Below, one piece after another: positions 1 through 9,719 of a DNA stretch of 64,000 nt. Every line of letters starts with the position of its first letter. The stretch's first letter is position 1. The position numbers and the translations under genes are program-made. The notes below the pieces were generated by a model, which saw nothing but the letters and a program-made list of their open reading frames with translations, was not told where the DNA came from and did not search any database. The stretch is from Capnocytophaga sp. oral taxon 878 (GTDB lineage: Bacteria > Bacteroidota > Bacteroidia > Flavobacteriales > Flavobacteriaceae): the NCBI RefSeq assembly GCF_002999135.1, contig NZ_CP027229.1, positions 124,001 through 188,000 on the forward strand. Reading direction: 5' to 3'.

Positions 1-1426
1 TACAAACTCCAGCTTCTTCCTTGCTATCCAAAGGGATACAACGTATGGTTGCTTTGGTTTCTTCTTTTATAAGGGCTTCTGTTTCGGGGGTGCCATCCCA
101 GTGAGCAGAGAAAAATCCACCTTTGGTTTCCAATAATTCTTTGAACTCAGTATAGCTGTTTACCTCTGTAATATGGCTATTACGGTATGCTAAGGCCTTG
201 TTATATATATTTGCTTGAATGTCTTTTAATAGCTGTTGGATATGAGCTACTATTTGATCACCTGCTATGGTTTCTTTAGTAAGAGTGTCTCGGCGGGCTA
301 CTTCAAAGGTATTGTTCTCTATATCACGTTGCCCTACAGCTAAACGTACTGGTACGCCTTTTAACTCATACTCGTGGAACTTAAATCCAGGAGACTGAGT
401 GTCACGATCATCAAACTTGACACTAATACCTTGTTTTTTAAGTTCTTCAACTAAAGGTTGTATATGGGTGCGTACATTTTCTAGTTGTGTTTCTCCTTTG
501 TAGATAGGTACTATTACCACTTGTATAGGCGCTAAGTTAGGAGGTAAAACTAATCCGTTATCATCACTATGGGTCATAATGAGCGCACCCATTAGGCGGG
601 TAGATACACCCCAAGAACTTGCCCATACATATTCTTGTTTACCTTCCTTAGTAGTATATTTTACTTCAAAAGCTTTAGCAAAGTTTTGTCCTAAAAAGTG
701 TGAAGTACCAGCTTGTAGAGCCTTGCCATCTTGCATTAGTGCTTCAATACAGAAAGTTTCATCAGCTCCTGCAAAGCGCTCGCTCTCTGTTTTTAGTCCT
801 TTAATTACAGGTACAGCCATAAAGTTTTCAACAAAGGTAGCATATACATTCATCATTTTTTCTGACTCTTCTATAGCTTCCGCTTTGGTAGCGTGAGCAG
901 TGTGCCCTTCTTGCCACAAGAACTCAGCAGTACGCAAAAACAAACGAGTACGCATCTCCCAGCGCACTACATTTGCCCATTGGTTAATGAGTATTGGCAA
1001 ATCGCGGTATGATTGTATCCAGTTTTTATAAGTACTCCAGATAATAGCCTCTGAGGTAGGGCGTACAATTAGCTCTTCTTCTAATTTAGCTTCGGGGTCT
1101 ACCATTAACTTACCCTTTTCATTAGGGTCTGTTTTAAGGCGGTAGTGAGTTACTACGGCACATTCTTTGGCAAAGCCTTCTGCATTTTGCTCTTCAGCTT
1201 CAAAGTAACTTTTGGGTACGAATAGAGGGAAATAAGCATTGGTATGACCTGTTTCCTTGAACATACGGTCTAACTCAGCCTGCATTTTTTCCCAAATAGC
1301 ATAGCCGTAAGGTTTGATTACCATACAGCCGCGCACGCCTGAATTTTCGGCTAAATCAGCTTTTACTACTAATTCGTTATACCATTTGGAATAGTCTTCA
1401 CTTCGCGATGTAAGATTCTTGCTCAT
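1..1426 (-). CDS. proS: Prolyl-tRNA synthetase, archaeal/short type (3' end outside window)
   Basis: Charges tRNA-Pro with proline in the cytoplasm. Reading the minus strand from ATG at 1426 gives [20 protein letters not shown], followed by class II synthetase features: the motif 2 region around [20 protein letters not shown] and the ProRS segment [14 protein letters not shown]. About 475 codons are visible and the frame is still open at base 1, so the C-terminal end is missing. The lack of a long bacterial-type editing insertion fits the eukaryote/archaea-like short form usual in Bacteroidota. It lies 15 nt after the S41 protease gene on the same strand and is probably the last gene of a dsbD-ctp-proS transcript (inference). 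Confidence 0.95.
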   Translation of the reverse strand, partial: MSKNLTSRSEDYSKWYNELVVKADLAENSGVRGCMVIKPYGYAIWEKMQAELDRMFKETGHTNAYFPLFVPKSYFEAEEQNAEGFAKECAVVTHYRLKTDPNEKGKLMVDPEAKLEEELIVRPTSEAIIWSTYKNWIQSYRDLPILINQWANVVRWEMRTRLFLRTAEFLWQEGHTAHATKAEAIEESEKMMNVYATFVENFMAVPVIKGLKTESERFAGADETFCIEALMQDGKALQAGTSHFLGQNFAKAFEVKYTTKEGKQEYVWASSWGVSTRLMGALIMTHSDDNGLVLPPNLAPIQVVIVPIYKGETQLENVRTHIQPLVEELKKQGISVKFDDRDTQSPGFKFHEYELKGVPVRLAVGQRDIENNTFEVARRDTLTKETIAGDQIVAHIQQLLKDIQANIYNKALAYRNSHITEVNSYTEFKELLETKGGFFSAHWDGTPETEALIKEETKATIRCIPLDSKEEAGVC

Positions 1427-1441
1427 ATATTTCTTTTATTT

Positions 1442-3076
1442 CTATACTCTTTTATTGGTTCGTGCAGTTTTTTTTACTGCTTTAGTTGTTCTTTGTTCTT
1501 TGGTGTGATAGTAGTGCAAGCACTCATTAATGTAGAAATCACTCTGATTACGTATCAGTCCTGCTACATTATTATTAAACCATATTTCGGCTAGGCTAGC
1601 TTTTAAGTATTTGGCTACTTCATTGCTGTTTTTTCTGAAATCAATATTAATACGTCTGCTCTTTAAGAACTTAGCAAAAGCACTTATCATTTCTTTAGGC
1701 ACTTTGTAGTCATTAATGAAAGCCGATTTGTGAGGGCGACTATTTAGCGCAGGGTGCTTATCTAAATACTCAAACAAAAAGAAGTTAGTAAGACCTGAGG
1801 TAAGGACTTCATTTACCAAGTAAGTTTCGGGCTTCATATCTGCAGGTATATACACATCAGGATAAATACCCCCGCCGCCATATACTATTTTTCCTTTAGG
1901 GGTCATAAATTTAAGCGAGTCGGGTACAGTAGCGTTATCTATCTGGAAACTTCTCCGTCCTAAGCTATAAGGTTTTTGTATAGAACGCCCAGTAGGAGTG
2001 TAGTAACGTGCTGTAGTAAGCCTTACAGCTGAGCCATCGGGCAAGGGCATTTCACTTTGTACTAATCCTTTACCAAAAGTACGTCTGCCTACTATCACGC
2101 CGCGGTCGTTATCTTGCAAAGCACCTGCTACAATTTCACTAGCTGAGGCAGTGTTTTCATTGACCAAAATGAAAACAGGTTTGTCTTCAAAAAGTCCACC
2201 ATCAGTAGAGTAGGTTTCTTCTATCTCCTTACGATTGTTTTTAGTAAATACAATCATTTTGTTTTTGGGAAGGAACTCATCGGCTATTTGTATGCCTACA
2301 TTTAGGAAGCCTCCAACATTGTTACGCAAATCAAGTACTAAGCTGTTAATACCTTCCTTTTCAAGTGCTTTTAGGGTACTTGTAAACTCACTTACTGTAG
2401 TTTCGGCAAAGCGGTTCAAGCGAATATACCCCAAAGTGTCATTCACTTTGTAAAAGCAATCAATACTCTTGATAGGGATGAATTTCCTTTCAATAGGTAC
2501 TTTAAAAATGCTATCAGTGCGTTTGCGGTAAATAGTCAAATCGACACGTGATTCCATTTCGCCTTTTAGGATATTCTTTATTTTATCAGTGCTTAAACGT
2601 TTTTTGTAAAGGGTATCATTATCAGCCATTAAAATACGATCGCCAAAACGTATGCCTTTACGCATAGCATCACTACCCTCAATAGGGCGAATTACGGCTA
2701 TTGTATCTTTATATATATAGAAACTGATACCTACCCCTACAAACTTGCCGCTCATTGTTTCGGCTACTTCTTGTATGTCGGACCTAGCTATGTAGGTGGA
2801 ATGTGGGTCTAACTTGCGCAGTATGCTGTTGATAGTTAAATCAACAATACTGTCGGTATTTACATTGTCCACATAATCTTCTTCTATATAGTCAATTAGT
2901 CTGCCGAGTTTTACTTTATAAGGGTTCTCGGGTATAGTATCATTACTTACTATAGGCAATGGTACTGGAGGCGGAGGCTTTGGGATATAGAAATTAGCCA
3001 ATAGCCTTCCTAATATGACTCCAAAAGCTAATGCTAAACCGATAAAAGTGGGAAGTATGTAGTACTTGTTTTTCAT
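1442..3076 (-). CDS. S41 family C-terminal processing peptidase (CtpA/Prc-like)
   Basis: Periplasmic serine protease with a Ser-Lys dyad that cleaves proteins near their C-termini. The 544-residue product has an N-terminal membrane anchor or signal (about residues 7-28), a PDZ region (about 105-190, with KFVGVGISFY) and an S41 catalytic core. The likely nucleophile is Ser311 in NTASASEIVAG, with Lys336 in TFGKGLVQ, the 25-residue spacing typical of the family. A C-terminal extension of about 150 residues follows, as is common in Bacteroidota homologues. The start lies 8 nt after dsbD and the stop 15 nt before proS, suggesting one transcript. The substrate cannot be told from sequence. Confidence 0.93.
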   Translation of the reverse strand: MKNKYYILPTFIGLALAFGVILGRLLANFYIPKPPPPVPLPIVSNDTIPENPYKVKLGRLIDYIEEDYVDNVNTDSIVDLTINSILRKLDPHSTYIARSDIQEVAETMSGKFVGVGISFYIYKDTIAVIRPIEGSDAMRKGIRFGDRILMADNDTLYKKRLSTDKIKNILKGEMESRVDLTIYRKRTDSIFKVPIERKFIPIKSIDCFYKVNDTLGYIRLNRFAETTVSEFTSTLKALEKEGINSLVLDLRNNVGGFLNVGIQIADEFLPKNKMIVFTKNNRKEIEETYSTDGGLFEDKPVFILVNENTASASEIVAGALQDNDRGVIVGRRTFGKGLVQSEMPLPDGSAVRLTTARYYTPTGRSIQKPYSLGRRSFQIDNATVPDSLKFMTPKGKIVYGGGGIYPDVYIPADMKPETYLVNEVLTSGLTNFFLFEYLDKHPALNSRPHKSAFINDYKVPKEMISAFAKFLKSRRINIDFRKNSNEVAKYLKASLAEIWFNNNVAGLIRNQSDFYINECLHYYHTKEQRTTKAVKKTARTNKRV

Positions 3077-3084
3077 TTATTGTT

Positions 3085-5094
3085 TTATTTGCGAAAAGCA
3101 CTTACTCCGCTTCGCAGCCAAGTGCTAAACTTATCTACAGCAGGTGTATAGCCTACTGGGTCTACTAAGTTTTGCTCGTCGTGCCCCATTAGCACGTATA
3201 GGGGTTGTGAGTTGGATTGGTAACGCAAGGCTTGGAACTCACTCCATTTTTGTCCTACTGTTTTTATCATTTTTCCTTCTCGTATTTTGGAAGGTTTTAC
3301 TTCGTTTTCGGGTAGTTCATTCTTATCGTCCACTAATAGAGAGATGAGTACTACTTCATTTTTTAAGATGTTCAGTACTTCGGGTTTGCCCCATACATTA
3401 TCTTCCATCTTGCGGCAGTTCACACATGACCTACCAGTAAAGTCTAATAACACAGGTTTGCCTACCTGCTTGGCGTACTCCAATCCTTGTTGGTAATCAT
3501 CAAAGGTTACAATGTCATAGGGTTGGAATAAGTGAGCGCCTTGTGGCAATTCGGTAAAGGGGGTAGCGGTAGCGGCAGTATTGCCTTTGTGCCCCACACC
3601 ATAAGGAGATTCACTGTAATGTTGTGGAGGAGGGAACCCGCTGATGATACTTAAAGGGGCACCCCATAAACCAGGGATGAGATAAACAGTAAAAGATAAG
3701 CTTACTAAACCGAGCAATAGTCTGCCTACTGAAATACGGTCGGTAGCATCGTCGTGAGGTAGGCGTATTTTGCCAAAAAGGTAGAGAGATAAAGCTCCAA
3801 AAACGGCAATCCATATAGCGATGAACACCTCACGCTCTAACCAATGTAAATCCCAAACCAAATCGGCTATGGAGAGAAATTTGAATGCTAAAGCCAATTC
3901 TAAAAATCCTAATACTACTTTCACAGTATTCATCCAACCGCCTGATTTTGGCAAGGAGTGTAACCAACCTGGGAAAGCAGCGAACAAGGCAAAAGGTAAA
4001 GCTATTGCCAATGAGAAGCCTAACATACCCATAATAGGAGCTATCCCCCCTTGTGAGGCAGCTTGTACTAATAAAGAACCTACTATAGGCCCTGTACAGG
4101 AGAATGATACGATGGCTAAAGCTAAAGCCATAAAGAAGATGCCGATGAAGCCACTGCGATCGGCTTGGGCATCAATTTTAGTACTCCACGAGCTAGGCAA
4201 GGTAATTTCAAATGCTCCTAAAAATGAGATAGCAAAAACTACTAAAATAAGGAAGAATATGAAGTTGAACCAAAAATTACTTGCCATAGCATTTAAGGCA
4301 TCTGAACCAAAAACGGCTGTAATTACTGACCCTAACAATACATAAATTACAATGATAGATATACCATAACTTACAGCATTCTTAATACCAGCAGCTTTTG
4401 ATTTACTCTGCTTGGTAAAGTAGCTCACCGTCATTGGTATCATAGGGAATACGCAAGGAGTAAGCAGAGCTGCAAAACCAGAAAGGAATGACAAGAAAAA
4501 TATGCTCCAAATACCTTGGTTATGAATAGGGGTAGTGCTAGGAGCTTTGGTAGTTGTACTTGCGCTAACTGTAGTGGCTGTAGTAGCAGTAGCTACACTA
4601 TTATTGCCCGCCCCAAAAGTAAACTGAGGGGTAACTCCTGTAGAACTAGTGTTGCCAATTAAAAACTCCAGATCGGCAGTATCGGGGGGGAGGCAGTTAC
4701 TGTCATTACAGCACATAAACTCTACCGTAGCCTTTACAGTCTGTATAGGATTAAGTACTTTTATGCGTTGCTTAAATGTTGCTTTGTTGTAAAAATAAGC
4801 TATTTCCATAGCAAATACCTTATCCTGTTTTACTATGGGTTGTGATTCTTCTGTTTTTCCTATCAGTTCAAAATCGGCTGATTTGGCATACTCAAAAGTA
4901 GTAGGAACAGGCCCATTGGGCGGGATATTCTGCCCATATAACTTCCACCCAGCCTCAATAGTAGCTGTGGTGATAAGGGTATACTCTTGGTCGTTAATTT
5001 TTTCAACCGCTGTAGTCCATTTTACAGGGTTGTGTATTTGGGCGCTGGCTATTGCAGCCAAAAATACTAATGCCAGTGTAAGTATTTTTTTCAT
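3085..5094 (-). CDS. dsbD: DsbD-like thiol:disulfide interchange protein
   Basis: Inner-membrane electron conduit moving reducing power from cytoplasmic thioredoxin to periplasmic thiol proteins. The 669-residue product has a signal peptide (cut after about residue 18, ..IASAQ), an N-terminal periplasmic domain with cysteines in FMCCNDSNCLPPD, a multi-helix DsbD membrane domain (about 195-470, with the conserved TPCVFPMIP and FSCTGPIVG cysteines) and a C-terminal thioredoxin-like domain with CVNC at 557-560. All three cysteine centres are present, so the electron path looks intact. It has a good Bacteroidota promoter upstream (5138-5167) and heads the dsbD-ctp-proS run. Confidence 0.93.
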   Translation of the reverse strand: MKKILTLALVFLAAIASAQIHNPVKWTTAVEKINDQEYTLITTATIEAGWKLYGQNIPPNGPVPTTFEYAKSADFELIGKTEESQPIVKQDKVFAMEIAYFYNKATFKQRIKVLNPIQTVKATVEFMCCNDSNCLPPDTADLEFLIGNTSSTGVTPQFTFGAGNNSVATATTATTVSASTTTKAPSTTPIHNQGIWSIFFLSFLSGFAALLTPCVFPMIPMTVSYFTKQSKSKAAGIKNAVSYGISIIVIYVLLGSVITAVFGSDALNAMASNFWFNFIFFLILVVFAISFLGAFEITLPSSWSTKIDAQADRSGFIGIFFMALALAIVSFSCTGPIVGSLLVQAASQGGIAPIMGMLGFSLAIALPFALFAAFPGWLHSLPKSGGWMNTVKVVLGFLELALAFKFLSIADLVWDLHWLEREVFIAIWIAVFGALSLYLFGKIRLPHDDATDRISVGRLLLGLVSLSFTVYLIPGLWGAPLSIISGFPPPQHYSESPYGVGHKGNTAATATPFTELPQGAHLFQPYDIVTFDDYQQGLEYAKQVGKPVLLDFTGRSCVNCRKMEDNVWGKPEVLNILKNEVVLISLLVDDKNELPENEVKPSKIREGKMIKTVGQKWSEFQALRYQSNSQPLYVLMGHDEQNLVDPVGYTPAVDKFSTWLRSGVSAFRK

Positions 5095-5137
5095 ATATAT
5101 CTGTTATTTTTTATAGTGATGTGTCTGTTTTAGGGCG

Positions 5138-5167
5138 CAAAAGTACAAATTAATTATCAATAATCAA
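5138..5167 (-). promoter_or_regulatory. Bacteroidota-type promoter of dsbD
   Basis: On the minus strand, TTG (5165-5167), a 19-nt spacer and TACTTTTG (5138-5145) match the Bacteroidota sigma-70 consensus. The distance to the dsbD ATG is about 45 nt. The rest of 5168-5355 is AT-rich and I see no gene in it. Confidence 0.75.
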
Positions 5168-5355
5168 TTAACAACTAATAATAAATTAGGTTGGGTGTAC
5201 GAAAGGTACTTTCTGTGCTTAAAGGCATAAAAATTATCTTTATACTTGCCTTATACAAAGCTTTCATAACGAACACAATAAGTAAGATTATGTGCTTAAC
5301 TATGTTAATGACTGAATGAAGGATAGCTGGGGACTAATACCTGCCTACTACCTCA

Positions 5356-6777
5356 TTAGAAATCTCTTAAGTCTTCAAATATATCTTCTATTTCGTTTAC
5401 TGATAAGGGAGTAAGCTCTGCTAAGATTTTGAAAGCCTCCCAAATTTCCTCTCTTTCCAAAGTGTCGATATGATGTTTCTTATCAATCTCATTGAAAATG
5501 GCTATGAAATTTTGCAATGTAGTTACAGCTTCGTCCTTATTCTTATTACCTGATAGTTTTTTGTAAGCATCAGTATATGCCTTCATAGTTTTTTTGGCTA
5601 CCGAAGGTTTAGTCCCCTCTCTGCCATCCCAATTTCTTAAAGGATTATCTAAGTTGGCTTTTATCCATTCATCAGTACGGGCTTGCTTAATATCCAGCTC
5701 ATCAATGCCTTTAAACTCTTTTTTAACCTTATCGGCTACTACTTTGGGTACAGACCATAAGCTTATAGATCTCAAATTAGGCATTTCGGTTTTCTTTACA
5801 AAGCTATCAAAATCATAAAGATCGGACAGCCAAACTGACTCCAAGTGCTGTAACTTAGCCAAAGCCTCTATATTTCTTAAAGAAGCATTCTGTCCGTTAA
5901 TCTTTAGGAATTCTAAGTTAGGGAATGTGTTGGCTATTTCGGCTATATCTACACTATAATTTTTATCAGAAAATATACTGAGTGATCTAACTTCTCGAAG
6001 TCCTTTGAACTTTAGATACCCACTATTAAAATTTGATAAGCCAAGGTGCAAAAGTTCTCCCTCAAAAGGACATACAATTTCTTTGATTGTTGAAAAATCA
6101 CCAAGTGTATAAAGCGTTTGTATATAGCGGTTTAGCACTATTTTTTCTATATGACTATCTCGTATGACTATCTCGTCTATGCCACTTGCTGAAATATCAA
6201 CAATTGCCTCATCGACTTCTTCAAGTTCTAACTTACTTACTTGTTGGTTTTCTTTTAGGAAAGACTGTAATTGAGCATCAAAAATACAACTTTTAACCTC
6301 ATAGGCAAGAGGCTTTTCTTGTAATAAGGAAGTGTAAAAATCCTTATTCTCACTACGAGTAATCTTTATAGTTTTGTCTCGAGGGCTCTGTTCTTTAAAG
6401 CTCTTTTTAAAAGCATCAGGCAATTGATTCCATTGGTATTGCAAAGAAAATTGCTCTATACCAAAGGTACTTAAATGCTCATTAGTAGGGGTGTCAATAG
6501 GTGTACTATTGCCTATAAAAATAGGATTGAAAGCCCATAACTCACCTGTGTAGAGGTAAAAATTTGTTGTATTCCAATAGTGGTGGTCTAAAACAAAAGG
6601 TTTAGCCCTTTTTAAAGCATCAAGTGTGGGAACTTCTTTGCTGAAAATATCTAAAAGAACAGCAATGGTTCCTCTGCTATCATCTTTTACAACTATTTGT
6701 GCTGACACATAAAAATCCCATCTCTTTAAGTAGAGGGAATATATATCACCTATTTCTGGTTTCTTTGTATTTTCCAT
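5356..6777 (-). CDS. Leucine-rich-repeat-like protein of unknown function
   Basis: No function recognised. The 473-residue protein has no signal peptide, so it is probably cytoplasmic. The first 180 residues have no motif I know. A middle section (about 190-360) has irregular leucine-rich repeats such as LEFLKINGQNASLRNIEALA and LQHLESVWLSDL, in the spacing of bacterial LRR solenoids. The C-terminal 90 residues are charged and helical (AYTDAYKKLSGNKNKDEAV). The start MENTKKPEIGDIYSLYLKRW resembles the opening of immunity or SMI1-like families, but I cannot assign it. It lies 9 nt after rsmB and may be cotranscribed with it. Confidence 0.7.
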   Translation of the reverse strand: MENTKKPEIGDIYSLYLKRWDFYVSAQIVVKDDSRGTIAVLLDIFSKEVPTLDALKRAKPFVLDHHYWNTTNFYLYTGELWAFNPIFIGNSTPIDTPTNEHLSTFGIEQFSLQYQWNQLPDAFKKSFKEQSPRDKTIKITRSENKDFYTSLLQEKPLAYEVKSCIFDAQLQSFLKENQQVSKLELEEVDEAIVDISASGIDEIVIRDSHIEKIVLNRYIQTLYTLGDFSTIKEIVCPFEGELLHLGLSNFNSGYLKFKGLREVRSLSIFSDKNYSVDIAEIANTFPNLEFLKINGQNASLRNIEALAKLQHLESVWLSDLYDFDSFVKKTEMPNLRSISLWSVPKVVADKVKKEFKGIDELDIKQARTDEWIKANLDNPLRNWDGREGTKPSVAKKTMKAYTDAYKKLSGNKNKDEAVTTLQNFIAIFNEIDKKHHIDTLEREEIWEAFKILAELTPLSVNEIEDIFEDLRDF

Positions 6778-6786
6778 ATCAATGTA

Positions 6787-7998
6787 TTAAAGGGAAAGCC
6801 TTGCCATATAGAACCCATCATATCCTGATTGGTGTGCTAATATAATCTCTTCAGCCTCTAACTTAAAATCTTTGCCAGCCTCTGAAGCTAAAAAGGCAGC
6901 TACTTGTTTTTGGTTTTCACTTGGCAATATTGAGCAAGTAGCATATACGAGCTTACCACCTTTTTTAAGGAGCTTACTGTACTGTTGTAATATTTCTTGC
7001 TGGGTAGCGTGTATCTCATCGAGAAACTCGGGGCGCAATTTCCACTTGGCATCGGGGTTGCGGCGTAGTACCCCTAACCCGCTACAAGGGGCATCGATAA
7101 GTACCCTATCGGCAGTGCCTTGCATACGCTTGAGTTGCTTAGGATCTATCAGTTTGGTTTCGACATTGTAGATGTTATTGCGACGGGCACGGCGCTTGAG
7201 TTCTTGTAGTTTTTGCTCATAAATGTCCATCGCTATAATCTGCCCTTTGTTTTGCATCAGAGTAGCTAAGTGTAGGGTTTTGCCTCCTGCCCCTGCACAA
7301 GTATCGATAACACGTTTCACACTGCTATCAATGAGCATAAAGGGGGCTACTTTTTGAGAAGAAGCGTCTTGCACCTCGAACAAGCCATCATTAAAGGCTT
7401 GAGTTTTGAATACGTTACCACGTTCGGCCAGCTGTAAGGCATCGGGGTAGTTATGTAGAGGGAAGCTATCATACCCCTCTTGTTTTAGGAATATTTGTAG
7501 ACGCTCTTTGTTTGTTTTTAGGGTATTAACGCGCAATACCACAGGGGCTAACTGGTTAAGGGCGTGTAATTCATTAGTCCATAAGGTTTCGCCCAGCTCG
7601 GCAGCACCTAAATCATCTAACCAATCGGGTACGGACTCGCGCAGTTTTCTTGTTTTGGAGAGTTCGTCAAAGCGCCCCTTAATACGCCTTAGGGGAGTAT
7701 CTTCAAAATAGTTACCCCAATCGGGCAAGGAGATACCTTTAAGGGTAGCCCATACGGCAAATAGGCGGCGCAGTTTGTGTACATTATAGGGGGAATGAAC
7801 TTCGGCTATTTCGGCATAAAGGCGTTTCCAGCGGACTATGTCATACATAGTTTCGGCAATAAAGGCTCTGTCGCGGGCGCCCCAACGCTTGTCTTTTTTG
7901 AGTTGTTTTTCAACAACTTTATCGGCGTACTGGCCATCGTTAAAGATGAAGGAAAGCCCCTCGATGAGGGCATCGACTAAGTTTCTGTGTAATTTCAT
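6787..7998 (-). CDS. rsmB: RsmB/NOP family 16S rRNA m5C methyltransferase
   Basis: SAM-dependent RNA cytosine-C5 methyltransferase. The 403-residue protein has an N-terminal NusB-like helical region, the SAM-binding motif DTCAGAGGKTLHLA, and the two family cysteines: DAPCSGLGVLRRNPDAKW (motif IV) and YATCSILPSENQKQV (motif VI). This architecture matches RsmB/RsmF-type enzymes; the NusB-like N-terminus favours RsmB, but the exact target base cannot be proved here. A small perfect hairpin (GCCGT, AGC, ACGGC; 8008-8020) lies about 10 nt before the start codon. Confidence 0.88.
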   Translation of the reverse strand: MKLHRNLVDALIEGLSFIFNDGQYADKVVEKQLKKDKRWGARDRAFIAETMYDIVRWKRLYAEIAEVHSPYNVHKLRRLFAVWATLKGISLPDWGNYFEDTPLRRIKGRFDELSKTRKLRESVPDWLDDLGAAELGETLWTNELHALNQLAPVVLRVNTLKTNKERLQIFLKQEGYDSFPLHNYPDALQLAERGNVFKTQAFNDGLFEVQDASSQKVAPFMLIDSSVKRVIDTCAGAGGKTLHLATLMQNKGQIIAMDIYEQKLQELKRRARRNNIYNVETKLIDPKQLKRMQGTADRVLIDAPCSGLGVLRRNPDAKWKLRPEFLDEIHATQQEILQQYSKLLKKGGKLVYATCSILPSENQKQVAAFLASEAGKDFKLEAEEIILAHQSGYDGFYMARLSL

Positions 7999-8007
7999 TC
8001 AATTAAA

Positions 8008-8020
8008 GCCGTAGCACGGC
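8008..8020 (-). other. Small hairpin just upstream of rsmB start
   Basis: Perfect 5-bp inverted repeat GCCGT/ACGGC with a 3-nt loop, ending 10 nt before the rsmB ATG (7998). It could fold in the mRNA near the ribosome landing site. Function unknown. Confidence 0.35.
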
Positions 8021-8043
8021 AGGCGTTTTATTATACCAAAAAT

Positions 8044-8071
8044 GAGACGGCGCATTTTTCATCGCCGTCTC
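8044..8071 (-). terminator. Intrinsic terminator after the OmpP1-like gene
   Basis: Perfect 9-bp GC-rich stem (GAGACGGCG/CGCCGTCTC) with a 10-nt loop, followed on the minus strand by ATTTTTGG. It sits 26 nt past the stop of the outer-membrane barrel gene and before rsmB, so it separates two minus-strand units. Confidence 0.75.
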
Positions 8072-8096
8072 TTCTTATTTATTATCTGTTATTTGC

Positions 8097-9707
8097 TTAA
8101 AACAATTGAGCTGTGAAGGTAAGCAAGAAGTTACCATACTTAGAATTGATTTTTGCGTTATCGGTAAGGACTGTTTCGTACATTTGGAATAGGTTGGTTT
8201 GTTTAGCTATATCATAAGAGAGGTCTAAACGTATGCCACCTAAACTAACCCCGCCACCAAAAGAGTAGCCATTCAAATCGCCTACGGTAGCGATGGCTTT
8301 GCGGTATGGGCTTTGCTCATAACGATATCCGGCACGAAGGCTTACAAAGTTTTTAGAAGAAGGTTCTTCTTTTAATAATTTGAATGGGATACGATATTCG
8401 GCACCTAAGCGTAGGGTAGAGGTATCGCCTAACTCATTTTGGATAATGTTGTTTTCAGCTTGCATATTAGCGCTTCGGAACTTTAAATTGTCATAAGCCC
8501 TATATGTATAATCGGCACTAAGTATAGCTCTTTTTTTAATGATGTATGCTGCACTGGCTGTCCAAGCACTTGGAGTACGGAACTTATATTCACGTTCGTA
8601 CCAAATAGGGTCGTTGTATCGGTTAACGAGTTCTATATCACTATTGTACTCTTTGCCAGAGGCTACTACTGTGCCATAAAGTACTTGGCGAGATTCTTCT
8701 TTAAGACTGTACCAAGTGGGTGATTGATAACTTACCCCTACGCGGAAATCGTCATTTACTTTGATAATACTACCGAGTTGTAAAGAAAATCCTTCGCCTG
8801 TGGTGTTGATGTACTGCTTATGATTGGCATAAGTTAGGAAAGGGTTGGTGCCTTGGAAGTTATCGTCTTTGACGCTATACAAGGCTTTTTCATTGATATT
8901 ATGCCCGTTTAGGTTTAAGCCAAGGTAAATATAATCACCTAACTGAGAGGAGATGTTAAAGTTGTACTTATTTACATAGCCAGTACGATCGACCCTGTAA
9001 GTTTCTAAACGCTCCAAGTTATTACCACTTACATCATAACTGGTGTTATTGGGGGTGGTATTTGAAGGGGTGATAAGGTTTGCCATCATACCCAAGTATG
9101 CCATTTGAGCGGCATAACCATTTGTACGTCCTAATCTGGCATAGTATTCACCTATTTCCTGTTGTTGATACTCGGGCTTATAATTATATCCAGTGGCAAA
9201 AGTATCAAAGGAGAAAGGATTACCTGCATTGCCTTGAGTGGCATAGTAGGAGAAGTAGTTATCCAAGCCTTTGTTAGTAAAAGCGGAATAGCTAAACTTA
9301 TCGTTATCCAATGTTTTGCTTAAAAGGTAATTAAAGCCTAAGCTAATTTTTTTGACAGTAGGAGAGACATCGGTGATAGGAATTACGAAGCCAAAGTGAT
9401 TTACATTAAAATCATTATTGGTGATGGTGTTATTTCTATCAAAGAAAGTGATATCTCTTTTTTGGCGATTGCTATTGAGAGAGACTGATATTTCGGAAGT
9501 GTTAAATACGGCACTTCCTGCTGGGTTGATGTTAAAGGCAGACAAATCGCCTCCTAATGCTCCGAAGGCACCGCTCATTCCTTTAAAGCGAGCTGTACCG
9601 GTGAGTTCTTCGGTGCTGTAGCGCATTGCATCGTTATAGTTTTGAGCTTGTATGCTTGCGCTTACTAACAAAGTACTCCAAAATAAAATATATTTGACTT
9701 TTCTCAT
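8097..9707 (-). CDS. OmpP1/FadL-family outer membrane protein
   Basis: Outer-membrane beta-barrel related to long-chain fatty acid/hydrophobic compound transporters. The 536-residue product has a signal peptide (..SASIQAQ) and then the family-typical N-terminal stretch with RFKGMSGAFGALGGDLSAF and NPAGSAVF, followed by many alternating aromatic/polar beta segments and a terminal phenylalanine (..FTAQLF), as usual for barrels. In other Flavobacteriia this family follows a low-complexity lipoprotein gene, as here (12-nt gap). The transported substrate is not predictable. Confidence 0.88.
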   Translation of the reverse strand: MRKVKYILFWSTLLVSASIQAQNYNDAMRYSTEELTGTARFKGMSGAFGALGGDLSAFNINPAGSAVFNTSEISVSLNSNRQKRDITFFDRNNTITNNDFNVNHFGFVIPITDVSPTVKKISLGFNYLLSKTLDNDKFSYSAFTNKGLDNYFSYYATQGNAGNPFSFDTFATGYNYKPEYQQQEIGEYYARLGRTNGYAAQMAYLGMMANLITPSNTTPNNTSYDVSGNNLERLETYRVDRTGYVNKYNFNISSQLGDYIYLGLNLNGHNINEKALYSVKDDNFQGTNPFLTYANHKQYINTTGEGFSLQLGSIIKVNDDFRVGVSYQSPTWYSLKEESRQVLYGTVVASGKEYNSDIELVNRYNDPIWYEREYKFRTPSAWTASAAYIIKKRAILSADYTYRAYDNLKFRSANMQAENNIIQNELGDTSTLRLGAEYRIPFKLLKEEPSSKNFVSLRAGYRYEQSPYRKAIATVGDLNGYSFGGGVSLGGIRLDLSYDIAKQTNLFQMYETVLTDNAKINSKYGNFLLTFTAQLF

Positions 9708-9719
9708 ATTATTCGGTGT

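Noticed and set aside
3821..4345. 174-residue plus-strand ORF inside dsbD
   Set aside because: Antisense to well-conserved membrane helices of dsbD; composition is what antisense of such helices gives.
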